From assembly GCA_911728435.2 (NCBI GenBank), contig OU452198.1, forward strand, positions 45,103,902 to 45,167,901: 64,000 nt of DNA. The letters run 5' to 3'. Shown here piece after piece: positions 26,001 through 32,000 of this stretch. The notes below the pieces were generated by a model. It did not search any database, had not been told where the DNA came from, and saw only the letters and a program-made list of their open reading frames with translations. The number at the start of each line of letters is the position of its first letter. The first letter of the stretch is position 1. Position numbers and translations under genes: made by a program. Origin of the DNA: Apoderus coryli (taxonomy: Eukaryota; Arthropoda; Insecta; Coleoptera; Attelabidae).

Positions 26001-29000
26001 ATAAATAACATAATTCTGAGGTCTTATGGCTACATTGTGAGAAATCACAGATCTTTTGAGAATATGGGTACAATAAAAACCTTTGATCTGACAGAAGCAT
26101 AGTATAGCTTATATCAGGTCAAAGCTGGAATATTGTTCTTTAATATGGTTTCCATTCTGTTCACAGTTGACGAAGTTAAAACACTATTCCGGCCGCCAAG
26201 ATTTCATTATTTTTGAAAAATATTGTCACACCCGGTATATTGTAATAAAAATATTGCATCCGGTCGAACTAGCTATTTTACGCTGATTAATAATTTCTAA
26301 AAGTTCATCAAAGTTTAGCATCGGTATTGTACCTAATAGATAAATTGCAAATTCAACAAAAAACGGTCCGACCGACGCTAAGAATAGACAATTGCATTGG
26401 TCGATATTCGAAAGAGTGGAGAAAATCAAAGGTTATAAATTGTTACGCAACAGGAAAAAACGGGGCCTTCTCTCGAACCTTGGCGGAGTGAACGTCGAGT
26501 CTTACTAGCGATAAAAAGCACTAATCCCCCCGTTGGGTAGTGTCTTAAGCTAGGACCAATTTGTTGATGAAGTCGCCTGTCTACACAATGTATCAGACAT
26601 ATAACTTTATAAGCGATGACAGTGATATTTTTTTTGATCACTTAAGTACTGTTTTGGGTGTTTTGAATGAACATTTAAGTTGAATATGTATGATGTTTCT
26701 TTCTTTCTGTTTCGGTTTATTTGTATTGTTATTATTAAGATTAAGTAATTTTGTAAGATTGCTCTGTAAATGGATATTCTGTTGAGCAATAAAGCAATTA
26801 TTATTATTATTATTACTCCTGTGTTCAATATAGTATTCAACTTACATCATGTCGTCCCAAAAAATACGCCGGATTGTACGTTACGACATCTGCAGGGGTA
26901 CAATCTATATCTAGATGGTGCGATAAAATATCTTCAAGAATTTGTAACCGCGCATCGTTGCTCTCCTTCAATGCTTCAAACTTCGATTTATCATCCTCAT
27001 ATTGATCAGGATTTATTTCCAAATGCACCTGAAAATATATACTGAAGTTTACTGTACCACAACCAATAAATAAATTAACTGAATAAAAAAAACTTCATTA
27101 TTAGTTTACCTGCGAAAATATCGCCCTTCCCACCGAACGCTTAACGTTCGCCAATAAAAGACTTGGCGTCTCCCAGGTCTCTTCAGTACCTAAGATTTGG
27201 ACTTGAATCGTATACGTTTTCCCGTTGTGTTGGATGTCAACGGTAGATGGCGTTCGTGGTGCTATTGGACTGGAACCGTTGCTACTACTAAATTGTGTTT
27301 GTGAAAATAAAATCGTTGATAAAGCGTAATTTTTGCCACCTTACCTTTGTGTCGAGGCATCGGAATCTTTAGAAAACTGCTTTTTTGCTGGTGAGGCCTG
27401 GTAGCAGAATATGTGATGAATCATTTTCACCTTCTCCCATTTACCGTAAGAGAATCGAACCAACTCGTGTTCTCTAACCTAAAAAATTATTATTGTTATC
27501 ATTTTGATTTAGTGTAAACTGCTGGAGCACTCTGTTTCTTGCGTCAAAACATAGACGATCGCCCATCGATCCTAAAATAAAATTGTGAATCTTCCAAGAC
27601 GTGTTTTGCACAAACGATAAATTTGGTAGCCGCCTTGCGAAACAGAATTTTTGCCAACTTAAGAGACGAATTGCAACAAAGTTCACAAACTTGTCCGGCC
27701 ATCGTTGCTCCAGATGTCGCCACATACATCTTGTTAGCAATCGGCATCTCGTGCTTGTATAAGCTTAAAATATGAAACATAGTCATCAAAAATGCCAAAA
27801 AATAGTCCTTGTGGCGACCATAAATGGCATCTTCAGACTAAGACACTTTCCGGATAGGTGGAAGGAGGCTGAGGTTTTTATGATACCGAAGGCAGGCAAG
27901 GATCTGAAATTTCCTCAGAATTACAGACCTTCGGCATCTCGTGCTTGTATAAGCTTAAAATTTCAAACATACCAATCAAAAATGCCAAAAAATAGTCCTT
28001 GTGGCGACCATAAATGGCATCTTCAGACTAAGACACTTTCCAGGCAGGTGGAAGGAGGCTGAGGTTGTTATGACACCGAAGGCAGGCAAGGATCTGAAAT
28101 TTCCTCAGAATTACAGACCTACCAGTTTACAGAACAGCCTGAGTAAGGTATCAGAGCGACTGATCCTCTGGACACTTAAGGAAAGTACAGAAGAATTAAA
28201 TGAGATTCCTAATGAACAGTTTGCTTTCAGAGAAGCTCATTGCACGGCACTTCTCAGGCCAATCGAATACGCACCTGAAGGGGTTTCTACTACTCCTGCG
28301 ATTCACCTGAGCTCCGCTGAATCGTCGGCAAGGAGATCAGTGGCAGTGTCATCGTCCGGTCTAAAGACTAGAACCACTCCCTCAACGACTCTCCAAGCAC
28401 TACCCCCGTCAACCACCATTTCAAGGAATCTCGCCATTCAAAGCAGCCCTCAAGGACCCAGTAGCACCTGCCTATTTGCAAGCCGGTGAAAAAGGAGAAT
28501 GAACAAGGGCTAGCAGACTACCAACTAAACGGAAATATAACAAACACAAAAAGGTAAGTCATAACGACTTAAAATGCATAACGCCTATCGAGATGTTCAG
28601 ATAGTTAATGTTTAACGTTAGCGATATTGTTACAGATTAGATGTTAGACTGCAACTATTGGTAATGATCATTCCTAGATCAGATACCATTTAAAAGATCC
28701 CACCCGGAATAGAATTCAACATTAAATCCGCCTGAATTCTTTCAAATACCCAAAGTATTACGACAATTGATGTCCTGGACTCAATAAAAAGATTTACGAG
28801 GGCTCCACCATAAGTAGTAAGTATAAATTTCAAACGTAGCCATCAAAAACCTTCCAAGGAAAGCAGTAGTATTCCTGGTGGTGATCATAAATGGCATCTT
28901 CAGACTAAGACACTTTCCGAGACAGGTGGAAGGAGGCTGAGGTTCTTATGATACCGAAGGCAGGCAATGATCTGAAATTTCCTCAAAATTACAGAACTAT

Positions 29001-32000
29001 CAGTTTACTGAGCAGCCTGGGTAAGATATCAAAGCGACTGATCATCTGGAGACTTAAGGAAAGTACAGAAGAATTAAATGAGATTCCTAATGAACAGTTT
29101 GCTTTCAGAGAAGCTCATTGTACGGAACTTCTCAGACCAGTCGAATACGCAGCTGAAGGGGTTTCTACTACTACTACTACTGCGATTCACCTGAGCTCCG
29201 CTGAATCGTCGGCAAGGAGATCACTGGCAGTGTCATCGTCCGGTCTAAAAACTAGAACCACTCCCTCAACGACTAGCCAAGCACTACCCCCCGTCAACCA
29301 CCCTTCCAAGGAATCTCGCCATTCAAAGCAGCCTTCAAGGACCCAGTAGCACCTGCCTGTTTGCAAGCCGATCAAAAAGGATAATGAACAAGGGCTAGCA
29401 GACTACCAATTAATCGAGATGTTCAGATAGTTAATTTTCAACGTTAGCGATATTGTTACAGATTAGATGTTAGACTGCAACTATTGGTAATGATCATTCC
29501 TAAATCAGATACCATTTAAAAGATCCCACCCGGAATAGAATTCAACATTAAATCCGCATGAATTCTATCAAATACCCCAAGTATTACGACAATTGATGTC
29601 CTGGACTCAAGAAAAAGATTTACGAGGGCTCCACCATAAGTAGTAAATATAAATTTTATTTTTTAAAAACTTTTAAATAATTATTTAATAGACATTTTCT
29701 GTTTTAGGTGTTCGCTTGCCATGAAAAAGGATGAAAGACAAAATTAAATCTAACCGCACACCATATACAGGACCGTACTAAGAATATTTATTTATTGAAA
29801 CAACAAGTAATGCACTTTTAATTTTTGGCGATTAAACAAGGTACAAATGTAAATGTAATTATGAATAAAATTTTAATTAAGCTGAGTGCAATTGGTTATT
29901 TATTATGGTTAGATGGACCTATCTTCAAGATGATATAAATGCGATAGAAATTTTCATAATGTACTTACTTCTGCCGTAGTGAACGTATGCAAAACACTGT
30001 ACAAAAAATCACTGCACAAACAAAACAACTGCCCGCCATTCACCAGATACTGCAGAATCTGAAACACTAGATTCGGTGGAACTGTGCCACAAATGACTAC
30101 AAGGACTGTAGAATCATACCACGCCGTCTGATTGACCGGAAAATCGTATATAAGATACTTGTCAGGATTTATGATATTCGCCAAAGTAGCTTTAACATTA
30201 TCTCGCGCAATGACACTATCAGCATAAACCAGAACATTTGGTGGTTTTACAGCTTTAGCCACTGCCGGTCCTGACAACTGCCACGTTTCTTTCGTTTCTA
30301 GCTCTGTAGGTCTAGCTGTCGGTGCTTCGATAATACTAGAATCATCTACAACTATCGCATCGGACTTAACCAATTTCTTATCTTTGCTACTACCGCGACT
30401 AACTTCATTTCGAGGTTTTTTACTTGTTGTTGCTTTGTCATATCCATTAGTTTTGTGGTCTATTCTCTCAAATTCTTCTACTTTATTTGTTTTGTGCTTC
30501 TTGTGCTCAACTTCTTCTATTCTCCTTTTATTTTCTTCCATTGTATTATCATCTATTTTATGTGTTTTATCTTTTTTATGTTCTTTAGTTTTATGATGTT
30601 TATGTTCTCTTAATTTGCTTTCATCAATTTCTTTAGTTGTTGTTGTTAGTTTGTCCTCTTTTTTCGTTTTATCTTTTTTGTCTTTATCCTTTTTGTGTCT
30701 TCTATAATCCACTTCGAGTGTATGATGTTTGTCGTCCGATTTTTTATCTTTTTTAATCGGTTTGACTTCTGATACTGGTACTTTTTTAGTTTCTTCCAGT
30801 TTTTGTGTTGACGTACCAGTTTCGATTGTGATCTTTGGACTGAAATAAAAATATATTCAATTTTCAATAGATCTTCAATGGACAATCAAACATAAACGAG
30901 AATGACGAATTCAAGTGCTTTCACTTTGAGATTTTCTATCTCAAGTAATTTTTTGCCTATCCTTCGTGATCTATTTACTTTTTTAATTTCGCGGGATGGT
31001 GGGAATGGAAGTTAGTGGTGGGGATATGTTTAGTCGTGACACTACGGGACTTGACAAATTACACTGGAACTTGCTCGGTTGAAAAAGAAACTGAAGACGA
31101 AACTTGAGTCCAAGCAGCACACCACCACCCAAGAAGTTTAAGGTCACCATCTTTTGGTACTCAGAAGGAATCAAAATCAAAATGAAACAAAACTAGTGTT
31201 TATAGTTTTAATTGTTATTATTATCAGCAACGTTTCGTAATATTTAATAGTTTCCTCAGAACTTGTGGTCATTCACGTTTATGTTGGAAAGTATACAAGA
31301 CATTTCATATTGAGGGTTTTATAAACTTAAGATCTTACTTGGTCGCATCTCGAACTTTTGAATAAATAGCTTTGAGATCTGCCACAAACTTTTTCCAATG
31401 CAACGGGACATGTGAGTACTTTAGTGTGGAGTCTAACGAGAATTGCCGTTCGAATTTGATTCTTTTGACTTTACCTTCTACGTCCACAGCTAAAACAATT
31501 ATTTTTAGTGTTGAGAGAGTCTGATACCAACCACTACAAGCAGTATTGCACATCAAACAGGACTCAGAAGTAGTGATTGGTTAGATGTGACAACTAAAAT
31601 TTCAATAATGTACGAGTTGCATTCAAACAGTTTCGTAAACATGTACCCAGTTGTCACAAAAATGACTCTAGTAGACTTTAAAATTGGTTTTGTGCCCTTC
31701 TAATACACGTTGTCTCAAAGTAATAGTAGCATTTTGTGTAGTTGTTGTTTCGAGAATTCCCTATAGAAAACAGTATCACTTCTGCGTCACTTACCAAATT
31801 CATTTTTGTGCACCTGAAAAGAGTAATAATTTTGCCGCATTCGTACACCATTGAAAAGTACCCCTTTACGGGTACCAGAATGAAATTTCCCATATAGACA
31901 GCACTGCGGTTGCGCCTTGCAGTGCAACTTTAATCTTAGTGCACACACTTTTTTCGTTCTTCGACAAAGACGCGAGCACTCGTTATTATATACTAACAAG

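Noticed and set aside
26226..26641. Minus-strand frames between LINE parts
   Set aside because: No family signature, no consistent composition; likely chance frames in an inserted fragment.
28001..28489. 162-codon frame as a host gene
   Set aside because: Its N-terminal third is Jockey RT and it is part of a tandem repeat, so a transposon chimera.
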